NCBI GenBank assembly: GCA_014208095.1
Contig: JACHMT010000002.1
Location: forward strand, 1,426,001 to 1,490,000
Direction: 5' to 3'
Length of the DNA: 64,000 bases
DNA from: Actinospineispora eucalypti
GTDB lineage: Bacteria; Actinomycetota; Actinomycetes; Mycobacteriales; Pseudonocardiaceae
Shown here: piece by piece, positions 8,955-17,129 of the stretch
Layout: every line of letters begins with the position of its first letter
Numbering within the stretch: the stretch's first letter is position 1
Position numbers and translations under genes: made by a program
The notes under the pieces: generated by a model
The model's input: only the letters and a program-made list of their open reading frames with translations
Databases searched by the model: none
What the model was told of the DNA's origin: nothing

Positions 8955-9301
8955 TCGACGAACCCCTGCCAGTCGATCACTACGCAAGGCTCGTCGCCCA
9001 CGATCCAGGCGTCGTGACCGGGCGGGCACCGCATGTAATCGCCCGGCCCCAAGGTCACCTGCTCGCCGTCGTCCATACGGATCGTCATCTGACCCGATAT
9101 CACGTAGCCGACGTGGGAGGCCAGGCAACTGTCGGTCCCCGCGATCGGCTTGACGTGCTCGGACCAGCGCCAGCCGGGCTGGAATGTCGCGCGCCCTACA
9201 CCACCGGACGCAAGATCGACCAGCTCCAGTTTGCCCATGCCGTCCTTGAACGGCCTCACTTCCTCCGGACTGCTCAGACTCTTGACCACCAAGCCAGCCA
9301 T
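8939..9301 (-). CDS. Small cupin-domain protein
   Basis: About 120 residues, a single cupin barrel. The two cupin motifs are visible as GWRWSEHVKP...HVGYVISGQMTIRMDDGE and GPGDYMRCPPGHDAWIVGDEP. The ATG at 9301 (MAGLVVKSL) is preferred over an upstream ATG at 9352 because GGAGGG precedes it closely and related proteins begin here. Function unknown; the family often appears near aromatic or lipid catabolic genes. It converges with the QuiC-type gene, overlapping it by 16 bases. Confidence 0.8.
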   Translation of the reverse strand: MAGLVVKSLSSPEEVRPFKDGMGKLELVDLASGGVGRATFQPGWRWSEHVKPIAGTDSCLASHVGYVISGQMTIRMDDGEQVTLGPGDYMRCPPGHDAWIVGDEPCVVIDWQGFVDYAKG

Positions 9302-9469
9302 GATCCCTCCACTCTCCGGTCGCATCGCCCATTCGAGTGTGCAACGGATCACATTAGCACCGACTTGGCCGCCTACTGATTACAGAAGGTGAACGTATTG
9401 CCGGCAGGCGCCGCGGCGACCACCGGGTGGTTGGATGCACATGTGACTGGCCCGGGCAAGGAGACGAAG

Positions 9470-9901
9470 GTGTGCAGCGCCAGCCGCGAGATCGCGGCGG
9501 CCCCTGAGGCGATCTTCGAGCTCATCGCCGATCCCACGCAACAACCACGTTGGGACGGCAACGACAATCTGGCCCAGGCCGACGGGGGCCAGCGGGTCCG
9601 CGACGTCGGCGCGGTCTTCGCCATGACCCTCACCAAGGGCAGCGTCCGGGAGAACCACGTGGTCGAGTTCTACGAGGGCCGCCGCATCGCGTGGAAGCCC
9701 GCCGAGCCGGGGCAGGAGCCGCCCGGGCACCTGTGGCGGTGGGAGCTCGAGCCCCTCGACGCGGGGCGCACCCGAGTCACCCATACCTACGACTGGACGC
9801 AGCTGACCGACGAGAAGCGCTACGAACGAGCCCGCGCGACCACCTCCGCCAAGCTCCAGATCTCGCTCGACCGACTCGCGGCGCTCGCCGAGAAACCCTG
9901 A
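9470..9901 (+). CDS. SRPBCC (START-like) family protein
   Basis: About 143 residues. The pattern SREIAAAPEAIFELIADPTQQPRWDG is the typical opening of polyketide-cyclase/START-like small hydrophobic-ligand binders, and the C-terminal helix is present. The GTG at 9470 is chosen as start because AAGGAG lies 6 nt upstream; the frame stays open to 9389. No ligand can be named. Confidence 0.78.
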   Translation: MCSASREIAAAPEAIFELIADPTQQPRWDGNDNLAQADGGQRVRDVGAVFAMTLTKGSVRENHVVEFYEGRRIAWKPAEPGQEPPGHLWRWELEPLDAGRTRVTHTYDWTQLTDEKRYERARATTSAKLQISLDRLAALAEKP

Positions 9902-10294
9902 CGACCCCCATCTCGCATAGCGTTCTTGTCACCGCGAAACGAAATCACGGACCGCGTTACTCAATTACTTCGAAAGATTTTGAGAAACGTTTTTCCCGGG
10001 GCGCTGCCATTGCTAGTTTGTTCCGGCCGAACCGACTGGCTTTGAGAAACCATCGCATTACCACCTCGCCACCATGGGCGGTACTCGCCGACCCCTTCCG
10101 GAGCTCGCGCTGCGCGCACACCTGCCGCGTGCCCGGGGTGCGTTTCCCTCCGGCGCTTGACGTCCGACGGCGGCCACCCTACGATCGCCGCCACCAAATA
10201 TTCGATATAGGTCATCGAGTATTCGATACATGCTTACACCGGGCGGCCAGCGCTCCCCAACCTGCGACAACCACGAAAGGCCGGGCAACAGCCG
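9902..10294. other. 393-bp non-coding stretch with AT-rich segment and direct repeats
   Basis: No convincing gene on either strand. The part from about 9945 to 10060 is clearly less GC-rich than the neighbourhood. It holds a 10-bp direct repeat TTTGAGAAAC at 9978-9987 and 10041-10050. The right part contains the TATTCGATA pair described separately and must hold the promoter of the SnoaL-like genes. Confidence 0.6.
10199..10228. promoter_or_regulatory. Tandem TATTCGATA operator half-sites
   Basis: TATTCGATA occurs at 10199-10207 and again at 10220-10228, 21 bp centre to centre, i.e. two helical turns. The same nonamer forms each arm of the palindrome at 12232-12254 beside the IclR gene. The site lies 67 bases upstream of the first SnoaL-like gene. 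Most likely bound by the IclR-type regulator encoded at 11322-12212. Confidence 0.6.
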
Positions 10295-10708
10295 ATGGAC
10301 GTACCGGACGTTCTGAAGATCAACACGATCGAGTTCCTCAAGGCGCGCTACTTCCGCTGCCTCGACACCAAGGACTGGTCCACGTTCGAGTCCACGCTCG
10401 CCGATGACGTCGAGGTCGACCACGAGGCGCTGGCCGGCCCGAAGGCCAACGGCAGGGCGAACTACGTGACGCGGGCGCAGAGCGACTACGACGGGGCAAA
10501 GACCGTGCACCACGGGCACATGCCCGAGATCAGGCTCACCTCGGCGAACACCGCCGAGGGGACGTGGGCGATGCAGGTGCTGACCGTGAAGGCGAACGGC
10601 CGGCGGGTACTGGCCTTCGGGCACCACCGGGACAGCTACGCCATCCGGGACGGCCAGTGGAGGATCACGTCCACGAAGGCGACCCGGCTGCAGCTGGACG
10701 AGTCGTGA
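10295..10708 (+). CDS. SnoaL-like (NTF2-fold) protein
   Basis: 137 residues, one NTF2/SnoaL-like cone (IEFLKARYFRCLDTKDWSTF; VHHGHMPEI; C-terminal YAIRDGQWRIT). Such proteins act as cyclases, isomerases or dehydratases on polyketides, steroids and terpenoids, or only bind ligand. No catalytic pair can be assigned by eye. The stop codon overlaps the start of the next gene (GTGA). The second gene is a paralogue with an export signal. Confidence 0.83.
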   Translation: MDVPDVLKINTIEFLKARYFRCLDTKDWSTFESTLADDVEVDHEALAGPKANGRANYVTRAQSDYDGAKTVHHGHMPEIRLTSANTAEGTWAMQVLTVKANGRRVLAFGHHRDSYAIRDGQWRITSTKATRLQLDES

Positions 10709-11304
10709 CGGCGACGAGGTTGCCCGCCCCCTCCCGGCGGAACTTCCTGATCGGAACCGGAGCGGTGGCCGCCCTCTGGCTGGCCGGCACGGTGCCGGCC
10801 AACGCCGCTCCCCCACTGGTGCCCATCCGGTCCGGCCCGGGCCCGGCACTCCAGTCGGACAACGTGAGCCCGGAGGTCGCCGCCGTGGCCATCGCCCAAA
10901 TCAAGCAGGTCAAGGCCCGCTACTTCCGGGCGATCGACACCAAGAACTGGGACCTGCTGGGGGACCAGCTGACCGGGGACGTGACCGTCGACACCACCGA
11001 CTCGGCCGGCCCGATCCTGACCGGCCGGGCGGTCTTCGTCAACTTCCTCAAGGTGTCACTGGCCCTGAACAGGACCGTGCACCACGGGCACACGCCGGAG
11101 ATCGAGGTCACCTCGCCCACCACGGCGAAGGTCGTGTGGGCGATGCAGGACCTGCTGATCTATCCGGCCGGCCTCAGGGTCATCGGGTTCGGGCACTACC
11201 ACGAGGACTACCGCGTCGAGGACGGCCAGTGGCGGATCGCCTACAGCAAGCTCACCCGGCTGTACCTCGACCCGCTCGGGCAGCGCGCCCTCTTCGGCAT
11301 GTGA
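10705..11304 (+). CDS. SnoaL-like protein with twin-arginine export signal
   Basis: 199 residues starting at the GTG that overlaps the preceding stop. The N-terminus has a Tat motif (SRRNFLIG), a hydrophobic stretch (AVAALWLAGTVP) and a likely cleavage site after ANA. The mature part repeats the previous protein's fold and motifs (VKARYFRAIDTKNWDLL; VHHGHTPEI; YRVEDGQWRIAYSKLTRL). So one paralogue is cytoplasmic and one is probably exported folded. No cofactor motif is seen. Confidence 0.83.
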   Translation: MTATRLPAPSRRNFLIGTGAVAALWLAGTVPANAAPPLVPIRSGPGPALQSDNVSPEVAAVAIAQIKQVKARYFRAIDTKNWDLLGDQLTGDVTVDTTDSAGPILTGRAVFVNFLKVSLALNRTVHHGHTPEIEVTSPTTAKVVWAMQDLLIYPAGLRVIGFGHYHEDYRVEDGQWRIAYSKLTRLYLDPLGQRALFGM

Positions 11305-11321
11305 GGGTGGAGGCCCAGCAG

Positions 11322-12212
11322 CTAGCCGGACGGCCGCCGGGAGCGCGAGGACCCGGCGGCCCGGCCGGAGATCGCCGCCGTGGCGCGGATCAGGCGCTTT
11401 CCGATGGTCTCGACCCGCCGAGGGGGCAGGTCCACGAGGGGGTGCACGGCCAGGAGCAGCGCCGTGTGTCCATGGCGGTCGAGCACGGGCGCGGTCACGG
11501 CGGCCACCGGCTGGTTCGGGCTGTCGGCGGAGTCGTCCGGGAATCCCATCGTGGTGAACTCCACGCGCAGCCGGTCGAGCATCTCGCGGACGTTTTGCGG
11601 GAGGGCGATCGCGCCGCTGTCCAGGGTGCCGACCAGGTTGGCCGCGCGGGCCACGGCCGGCGACGTGCCGTCCACGTCGAATCCGCGCTCGCGGATGCGG
11701 GCCAGGGTGTCCGCGAGCCGCTCGGCGATGGCGGCGTTGCTGGACGCGGCCCGCTGGATCCAGGCCTGGCGTTCGGCGTCGGTGTCCCAGGCCGCGAACC
11801 CGGCGCCGAACGGCGGCGCGTACGGGATGCGGTCGCCGGGCCAGGGGCTCTCGCCCCCTTCGAACGCGGTGATCTGCAACGAGTCGCCGAGTTTCTCGGT
11901 GACCGACGCGGCGTAGCCGAACTCGGCGGTGAGCTCGACCGCGGCGACCCGCGCCTCATCCACGAACGGCCGGGTGTTGACCGCGGCGGCGACGGGCACG
12001 AGACCGGGCCCGAGGGTGAAGGTCTTGTCGACCAGGTCACGGATCACCCAACCCCGGTCGCACAGCGTCGTCAGGATCGCGTGCGTGGTGGCCTGGGTGA
12101 GGCCCAGCTCGCGCGCGATGTCGCTGTAGCGGAGCCGAGTGTCGCCGGGGCGGGCGAGCAACTCGATGATCTCGACGACCCGCGAAGTCGGCGCGGACAT
12201 CGTGCCACGCAT
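11322..12212 (-). CDS. IclR-family regulator
   Basis: About 296 residues. The N-terminal winged helix (RVVEIIELLARPGDTRLRYSDIARELGLTQATTHAIL) is followed by the IclR effector-binding domain. Start at 12212 or at the nearby MSAPTSRV (12200). The perfect palindrome 12232-12254 lies just upstream, and the same half-site is duplicated before the SnoaL-like genes. It therefore probably controls itself, the divergent SDR and the SnoaL pair. Confidence 0.88.
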   Translation of the reverse strand: MRGTMSAPTSRVVEIIELLARPGDTRLRYSDIARELGLTQATTHAILTTLCDRGWVIRDLVDKTFTLGPGLVPVAAAVNTRPFVDEARVAAVELTAEFGYAASVTEKLGDSLQITAFEGGESPWPGDRIPYAPPFGAGFAAWDTDAERQAWIQRAASSNAAIAERLADTLARIRERGFDVDGTSPAVARAANLVGTLDSGAIALPQNVREMLDRLRVEFTTMGFPDDSADSPNQPVAAVTAPVLDRHGHTALLLAVHPLVDLPPRRVETIGKRLIRATAAISGRAAGSSRSRRPSG

Positions 12213-12231
12213 CTTGACCCCTTTCCCTGAC

Positions 12232-12254
12232 TATTCGATAGATTCTATCGAATA
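12232..12254. promoter_or_regulatory. 23-bp perfect palindrome, IclR operator candidate
   Basis: TATTCGATAGA, one central T, then TCTATCGAATA: 11-bp perfect arms. It lies between the IclR start (12212) and the divergent SDR start (12289), so it can serve both promoters. The same TATTCGATA unit occurs twice at 10199-10228. Confidence 0.72.
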
Positions 12255-12288
12255 CGTCTGGCCGCCACGGAAACGGTTGGACTCCATC

Positions 12289-13284
12289 GTGACAAATCGG
12301 CAACGCACCGCGAAACTGGTAATGGGCGCGAGCGGATTCCTCGGGTCGCACATCACCCGCCAACTCGTCGAGCGCGGGGACCATGTACGAATCTGGGTGC
12401 GGCCGACCAGCGCATCGCACGCATTCGCGGATCTGCCGGTTCCCGAGTTCCGGGGCGATTTGTTCGACGACCAGGCGCTGCGGGCGGCCATGCGCGACGT
12501 GGCGACGGTGTTCTACTGCATTGTCGACGCCCGGCCTTCACTTCATGACCCCGCACCGCTGTTCCGCACGAATGTCGAGTCGCTGCGCAATGTCCTGGAC
12601 GCGGCGGTGGCGGCGCGGGTCGAGCGGTTCGTCTTCTGCGGCACCATCGGCACCATCGGCCATCCCGGAACCGGCTCCGCGACCGAGGACACCGCCCACA
12701 CCTGGGCCGAGATGGGCGGCCCGTACATCCGGTCGCGCCTCGACGCCGAGAACCTGGTGCTGAGCTACCACGGTGAGCGCGGTTTGGACGCTGTGGTGCT
12801 CTGCCCGTCCACCACGTTCGGCGCGAGGGACCACGGCCCGGTCGCGCACGGCCGGCTCATCAGGGCGGCAGCGGCCGGAAGGATGCCGTTCTTCGTGCGC
12901 AACCAGCGGATGGAGGTCGTCGGCGTCGAGGATGCCGCCCGGGCATTCCTGCTCGCGGAGGAGCGCGGCCGCGCCGGCGAGCGGTACATCATCTCCGAAC
13001 GCATGATGACCTCGAAGGAAATACTGACGGCGGCCGCCGAGGCCACCGGCCACAAACCGCCCCGGATCGGCGTGCCCCTGGGCGCCATGAGGGTCGCGGG
13101 CCGGCTCGGGGACGTGGCCGGCCGGGCGTTCAGACGCGACATGCCCCTGACCACCGTGTCGGTCCGTCTCATGCACTGCATGCCGCCGCTCGACCACGGC
13201 AAGGCCACCCGCGAGCTTGGCTGGACGCCCCGCCCCACGCCGGACGCCATCCGAGAGCACGCGCTCTTCTTCCGGAACTCGTAG
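12289..13284 (+). CDS. NAD(P)-dependent extended SDR / epimerase-like reductase
   Basis: About 331 residues. The Rossmann glycine motif is VMGASGFLGSHI near the N-terminus, with the downstream FVFCGTIGTIG strand and a C-terminal domain as in dihydroflavonol-reductase/3-beta-HSD-type proteins. At the active site the usual YxxxK reads YIRSR, so the lysine is replaced by arginine; the rest of the motif (LDAENL) fits. The GTG at 12289 follows an only weak ribosome site; an earlier in-frame start would run through the operator palindrome. Substrate unknown. Confidence 0.82.
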   Translation: MTNRQRTAKLVMGASGFLGSHITRQLVERGDHVRIWVRPTSASHAFADLPVPEFRGDLFDDQALRAAMRDVATVFYCIVDARPSLHDPAPLFRTNVESLRNVLDAAVAARVERFVFCGTIGTIGHPGTGSATEDTAHTWAEMGGPYIRSRLDAENLVLSYHGERGLDAVVLCPSTTFGARDHGPVAHGRLIRAAAAGRMPFFVRNQRMEVVGVEDAARAFLLAEERGRAGERYIISERMMTSKEILTAAAEATGHKPPRIGVPLGAMRVAGRLGDVAGRAFRRDMPLTTVSVRLMHCMPPLDHGKATRELGWTPRPTPDAIREHALFFRNS

Positions 13285-13289
13285 TTAGC

Positions 13290-13395
13290 CAACTGCACAG
13301 CATCGGGTCTCGAGCGGCGCCCACGACAGGACGCTCACTAGGGAGCTTCCTTGACCCCTCGTTCGCAACCGTGTTAAACAACTGCCCAGCATCGG
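13290..13395 (+). repeat. 17-bp direct repeat pair before the molybdenum hydroxylase operon
   Basis: CAACTGCACAGCATCGG at 13290-13306 and CAACTGCCCAGCATCGG at 13379-13395 differ at one base and lie 89 bp apart in the 140-bp gap upstream of the large-subunit gene. They could be a duplicated regulator-binding site or a short local duplication. Confidence 0.5.
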
Positions 13396-13424
13396 CGGTG
13401 TCCGTCGCCGAGAAGGGATCCAGG

Positions 13425-15773
13425 ATGGAACCGATGAGTCCGGCGAACGCGGCCGCTGGCCGGTATGCCGGAGCTCGCGTGCACCGGGTCGAGGATCCGC
13501 GGTTGCTGACCGGCCACGGGACCTTCGTGGACGACGTGGTGCGCCCGGGGATGTTGCACGGCTGCTTCGTGCGCAGCCCGATGGCGCGCGCCCGCATCAC
13601 CGGGATCGACGTCGACGAGGCCCTCGCCCTGGACGGCGTGCACGCCGTGTTCACCGCCGGCGACCTCAACCCCGACGTGCGCGAACAGTGGTACACCCTG
13701 CTGGGCAAGGACATACCGGACACTCCCCGCCCGCCCCTGGCCGAGGGAGAGGTGCGGTTCGCCGGAGATCCGGTCGCGCTGGTCGTCGCCGCCGACCGGT
13801 ACGTGGCCGAGGACGCGGCCGAGCTGGTCGTCGTCGACTACGAACCACTCCCCCCGGTGGTCGACTACGTGACGGCCCGGGATTCGGCCGAGCTGGTGCA
13901 CCCGGACTATCCGGGCAACCTGGCCGGTGAGCTCGGCATCCCGCCCTCACCGGAGCTGACGGCGACGTTCGAGAACGCCCCGCACGTGCTCTCGACCACG
14001 ATCTACCAGCAGGCCTACGCACCGGTGCCGCTGGAGACCCGGGGGCTGGTCGTGGAGTGGTCGGCCACCGATGGCGAGCTGACCATCTGGGCGTCCACCC
14101 AGGCGCCGCACGAGGTGCGCCTGTTCTGCTCACGGCTGCTCGGCATCCCGGAGCACAGGGTGCGGGCGATCATGCGCGACACCGGCGGCGGGTTCGGGCA
14201 GAAGGTCGCGCCCATGCGCGAGGACATGTGCATCATGCTGGCCGCGCGGAAGGTGCCGGCGGCGCTGAAATGGGTCGAGGACCGGCGGGAGAACCTGCTG
14301 TCCGCGAGCCAGTCCCGCCACGAGCACGCCGACCTGCGGATGGCCTTCGACCACGACGGCGCGATCCTGGCCACCCAGATCGACTACGTGCAGGACGTCG
14401 GGGCCTATCCGACGCCGTGGCCGGTGCAGACCGCCGCCGCCGTGGGCACCCTGTTCCCCGGTCCCTACCGGGTCCCCGCCGGCACGTTCTCCTCGAGGTC
14501 GGTGTTCTCCAACACGGTCGGGCGCGCGCCGTACCGGGGGCCGTGGCAGTTCGAGTCGGTCGCCCGTGAGGTGCTGCTGGACTCGGCGGCGCGGCGGTTC
14601 GGGTTCGACCCGGTCGAGCTGCGCCGGCGCAACCTGCTCCGCGCCGACGAGATGCCCCACCTGAACCTCATCGGCATGGCCTACACGGACATCACGCCGC
14701 TGGAGACCTTCGAGCACGCCATCGAGCTGCTTGGCTACGAGGCGTTCCGCAAGGAGCAGGCGCGGGCCCGGGCGGAGGGCCGCTACCTCGGGGTCGGCAC
14801 CTGCACCTACGTCGAACCCACCACCGCCGCGATGGGCATGCACAGCACCGAGGGCGCCACGATCCGGATCGAGCCGTCCGGCACGGTCAACGTCTACGTC
14901 GCCGGCGGCTCCACCGGAAACAGCCTGGAGACCACCACCGTGCAGCTCGCGGCCGACGCGCTGGGGGTGGACATCGAGGACGTGCACACCATCCAGGGCG
15001 ACACCGCGCTGACGCCCTTCGGCGGCGGCACCGCCGGCTCCCGCTCCGGCTCGATGATCGCGGGAGCGGTGGCCGAGACCGCGTCGGTGCTGCGGGAGCG
15101 GATCGCGCTGATCGCCGCGCACCGGTTGGAGGCACGGGTCGAGGACATCGAGCTGAGCCACGGGCGCGCCAGCGTGCGGGGGGTGCCGGACGCCGGGATG
15201 TCCCTGGCCGAGATCGCCTCCCTGGCCTACTTCCAGGTCGACGCGCTGCCGCCCGGCGTGCCACCCGGGCTAGAGGCGAGCGGCCGCTACAAGGGGCAGA
15301 GCCAGATCATCTGGGCCAACGCGACCCACGTGTGCACCTGCGAGGTGGACGTCGTCACCGGCCAGGTGAAGCTGCTGCGCCACATCGTCAGCGAGGACTG
15401 CGGCCCGATGATCAACCCGAACGTGGTCGAGGGCCAGATCGCCGGCGGCACGGTGCAGGGCATCGGCGGCGCGCTGTACGAGCACCTGGCCTACGACCCG
15501 GACGGCAACCCGTTGACCACCACGTTCATGGACTACCTGATGCCGACCGCCGCCGAGGTCCCGACCATCGAGTACGGCCACATGGAGACGCCGGGCCCCG
15601 GGCCGGGCGGCTACAAGGGCGTCGGCGAGGGTGGCGCCATCGGCGCGCCGCCCGCCGTCATCAACGCGGTGGCCGACGCGCTCGCCCCCTTCGGCGTGGA
15701 GGTCACCCGGCTGCCGCTTTCGCCGGCCGCCGTGGTTGCGCTGGTCCAGCGGTCCGAGCGGGCGCCGCGATGA
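13425..15773 (+). CDS. Xanthine-oxidase-family molybdenum hydroxylase, large (molybdopterin) subunit
   Basis: About 782 residues. The aldehyde-oxidase/xanthine-dehydrogenase fold is seen from RVEDPRLLTGHGTFVDDV through GGGFGQKVAPM and GVGEGGAIGAPPAVINAV. The segment equivalent to the CO-dehydrogenase active-site loop reads APYRGPWQ, unlike the AYxCSFR of true form I CO dehydrogenase. It is therefore more likely an aromatic, heterocyclic or aldehyde hydroxylase. The ATG at 13425 is preferred over the upstream frame (to 13371); a second ATG lies at 13434. It overlaps the FAD subunit by 4 bases. Gene order large-medium-small differs from the common medium-small-large order. Confidence 0.9.
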   Translation: MEPMSPANAAAGRYAGARVHRVEDPRLLTGHGTFVDDVVRPGMLHGCFVRSPMARARITGIDVDEALALDGVHAVFTAGDLNPDVREQWYTLLGKDIPDTPRPPLAEGEVRFAGDPVALVVAADRYVAEDAAELVVVDYEPLPPVVDYVTARDSAELVHPDYPGNLAGELGIPPSPELTATFENAPHVLSTTIYQQAYAPVPLETRGLVVEWSATDGELTIWASTQAPHEVRLFCSRLLGIPEHRVRAIMRDTGGGFGQKVAPMREDMCIMLAARKVPAALKWVEDRRENLLSASQSRHEHADLRMAFDHDGAILATQIDYVQDVGAYPTPWPVQTAAAVGTLFPGPYRVPAGTFSSRSVFSNTVGRAPYRGPWQFESVAREVLLDSAARRFGFDPVELRRRNLLRADEMPHLNLIGMAYTDITPLETFEHAIELLGYEAFRKEQARARAEGRYLGVGTCTYVEPTTAAMGMHSTEGATIRIEPSGTVNVYVAGGSTGNSLETTTVQLAADALGVDIEDVHTIQGDTALTPFGGGTAGSRSGSMIAGAVAETASVLRERIALIAAHRLEARVEDIELSHGRASVRGVPDAGMSLAEIASLAYFQVDALPPGVPPGLEASGRYKGQSQIIWANATHVCTCEVDVVTGQVKLLRHIVSEDCGPMINPNVVEGQIAGGTVQGIGGALYEHLAYDPDGNPLTTTFMDYLMPTAAEVPTIEYGHMETPGPGPGGYKGVGEGGAIGAPPAVINAVADALAPFGVEVTRLPLSPAAVVALVQRSERAPR

Positions 15774-16648
15774 AGCCCGCCGCGTTCGAGTACCACGCCC
15801 CGGCCACCGTCGAGGAGGCCGCCGCGCTGCTCGCCGAGCTGGGCGACCAGGCGAAGCTCATAGCCGGTGGCCAGAGCCTGGTCCCGATGCTCGCGCTGCG
15901 GCTGGCGGTCTTCGACCATCTGGTGGACGTGAGCCGCACGGCCGGCCTGCGCGGCGTGCGCCGGGAAAGCGGCGGAGCCCTGTGGATCGGCGCCGGAACG
16001 ACCCAGGCCGCGATCGAACGGTCCGCCGAGGTCGCCGAGGCGGTCCCGCTGCTCGCCCGGGCGACGCCGCTGATCGGGCACTTCCAGATCCGCAACCGGG
16101 GCACCCTGGGCGGCTCGATCGCCCACGCCGACGCGGCCGCCGAGTATCCCGCCGTTGCCGTCACCCTCGATGCCGAGCTGGAAGCCGTATCGGCGGCCGG
16201 TGCGCGGACCATCCCCTCGGCCAAGTTCTTCCTCGGCCAGTGGACGACCGAGCTCGGCGCCGACGAGGTGCTCACCGGCCTGAGGTTTCCGGTGTGGCGC
16301 GGCCGCACCGGGTTCGCGGTCGAGGAGTTCGCCCGCCGGCACGGGGACTTCGCCATCGCCGGCGCCGCCATCGCGGTCGAGCTCGACCCGGACGACCGGA
16401 TCCGCCGGTGCGGCATCGGCCTGTTCGGGCTCGGTTCGAAACCGGAACGGGCCACCGCCGTGGAGGCGGAGCTGATCGGCCGCCACCTCGCCGACGTGGC
16501 GGCCGACGAGGTCGGGCGGGCCGCCATATCGGGGCTCGGGCCCTGCGCCGCCGACCTGCACGGGTCGGCCGAGTACCGCGCGCGGGTCGGGGCGGCGGTG
16601 GTGGCGCGTGGCTGGCAGCGGGCTCTGCGGGAGGCGGGCGATGGGTGA
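15770..16648 (+). CDS. Molybdenum hydroxylase FAD-binding (medium) subunit
   Basis: About 292 residues, CoxM/XdhB type. FAD-binding motifs AGGQSLVPML and the TLGGSIAHADAAAEYP loop are present, plus the C-terminal CO-dehydrogenase flavoprotein domain. It would pass electrons between the 2Fe-2S subunit and the external acceptor. It is coupled at both ends, by ATGA with the large subunit and by an 8-base overlap with the iron-sulphur subunit. Confidence 0.92.
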   Translation: MKPAAFEYHAPATVEEAAALLAELGDQAKLIAGGQSLVPMLALRLAVFDHLVDVSRTAGLRGVRRESGGALWIGAGTTQAAIERSAEVAEAVPLLARATPLIGHFQIRNRGTLGGSIAHADAAAEYPAVAVTLDAELEAVSAAGARTIPSAKFFLGQWTTELGADEVLTGLRFPVWRGRTGFAVEEFARRHGDFAIAGAAIAVELDPDDRIRRCGIGLFGLGSKPERATAVEAELIGRHLADVAADEVGRAAISGLGPCAADLHGSAEYRARVGAAVVARGWQRALREAGDG

Positions 16649-17129
16649 CGTCGAGATCGAGCTGACGGTCAACGGCGCGGTGCGGCGGGGCCGCGTCGAG
16701 CCGAGGCTGACCCTGGCCGACTACCTACGCGGGCACTGCCAGCTCACCGGCACCCACCTCGGCTGTGAGCACGGGGTGTGCGGCTCCTGCACGGTGCTGC
16801 TTGACGGTGCGGCCGTACGGGCCTGCCTGGTGTTCGCGGTGCAGGCCCACGGCACCGAGGTCACCACCGTGGAGGGGATCGCGGGGCCCGGCGGCGAGCT
16901 CTCCCCCGTGCAGGCGGCGTTCCGCGACCACCACGGGTTGCAGTGCGGCTTCTGCACGCCCGGCTTCATCGTCTCGGTCACCGCCTACCTGCGCGACCAC
17001 CGCGACCCGAGCGACGACGAGATCAACGAAGCGCTGTCCGGGAACCTGTGCCGCTGCACGGGCTACCAGGGAATCCGCCAGGCCGTCCGGGCCGCGGCGT
17101 CCAACCAGGAACGAGGTAGCGATGTCTGA
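16641..17129 (+). CDS. Molybdenum hydroxylase 2Fe-2S (small) subunit
   Basis: 162 residues with both expected clusters. The plant-ferredoxin-type ligands are in CEHGVCGSC with a further RACL cysteine, and the second-cluster ligands are in CGFCTPG and CRCTGY. It completes the three-subunit hydroxylase. The last 8 bases overlap the start of the SDR gene, so all four genes are probably one transcript. Confidence 0.94.
   Translation: MGDVEIELTVNGAVRRGRVEPRLTLADYLRGHCQLTGTHLGCEHGVCGSCTVLLDGAAVRACLVFAVQAHGTEVTTVEGIAGPGGELSPVQAAFRDHHGLQCGFCTPGFIVSVTAYLRDHRDPSDDEINEALSGNLCRCTGYQGIRQAVRAAASNQERGSDV

Noticed and set aside
13425..17129. Aerobic CO dehydrogenase
   Set aside because: Active-site loop APYRGPWQ lacks the AYxCSFR signature of form I CO dehydrogenase.
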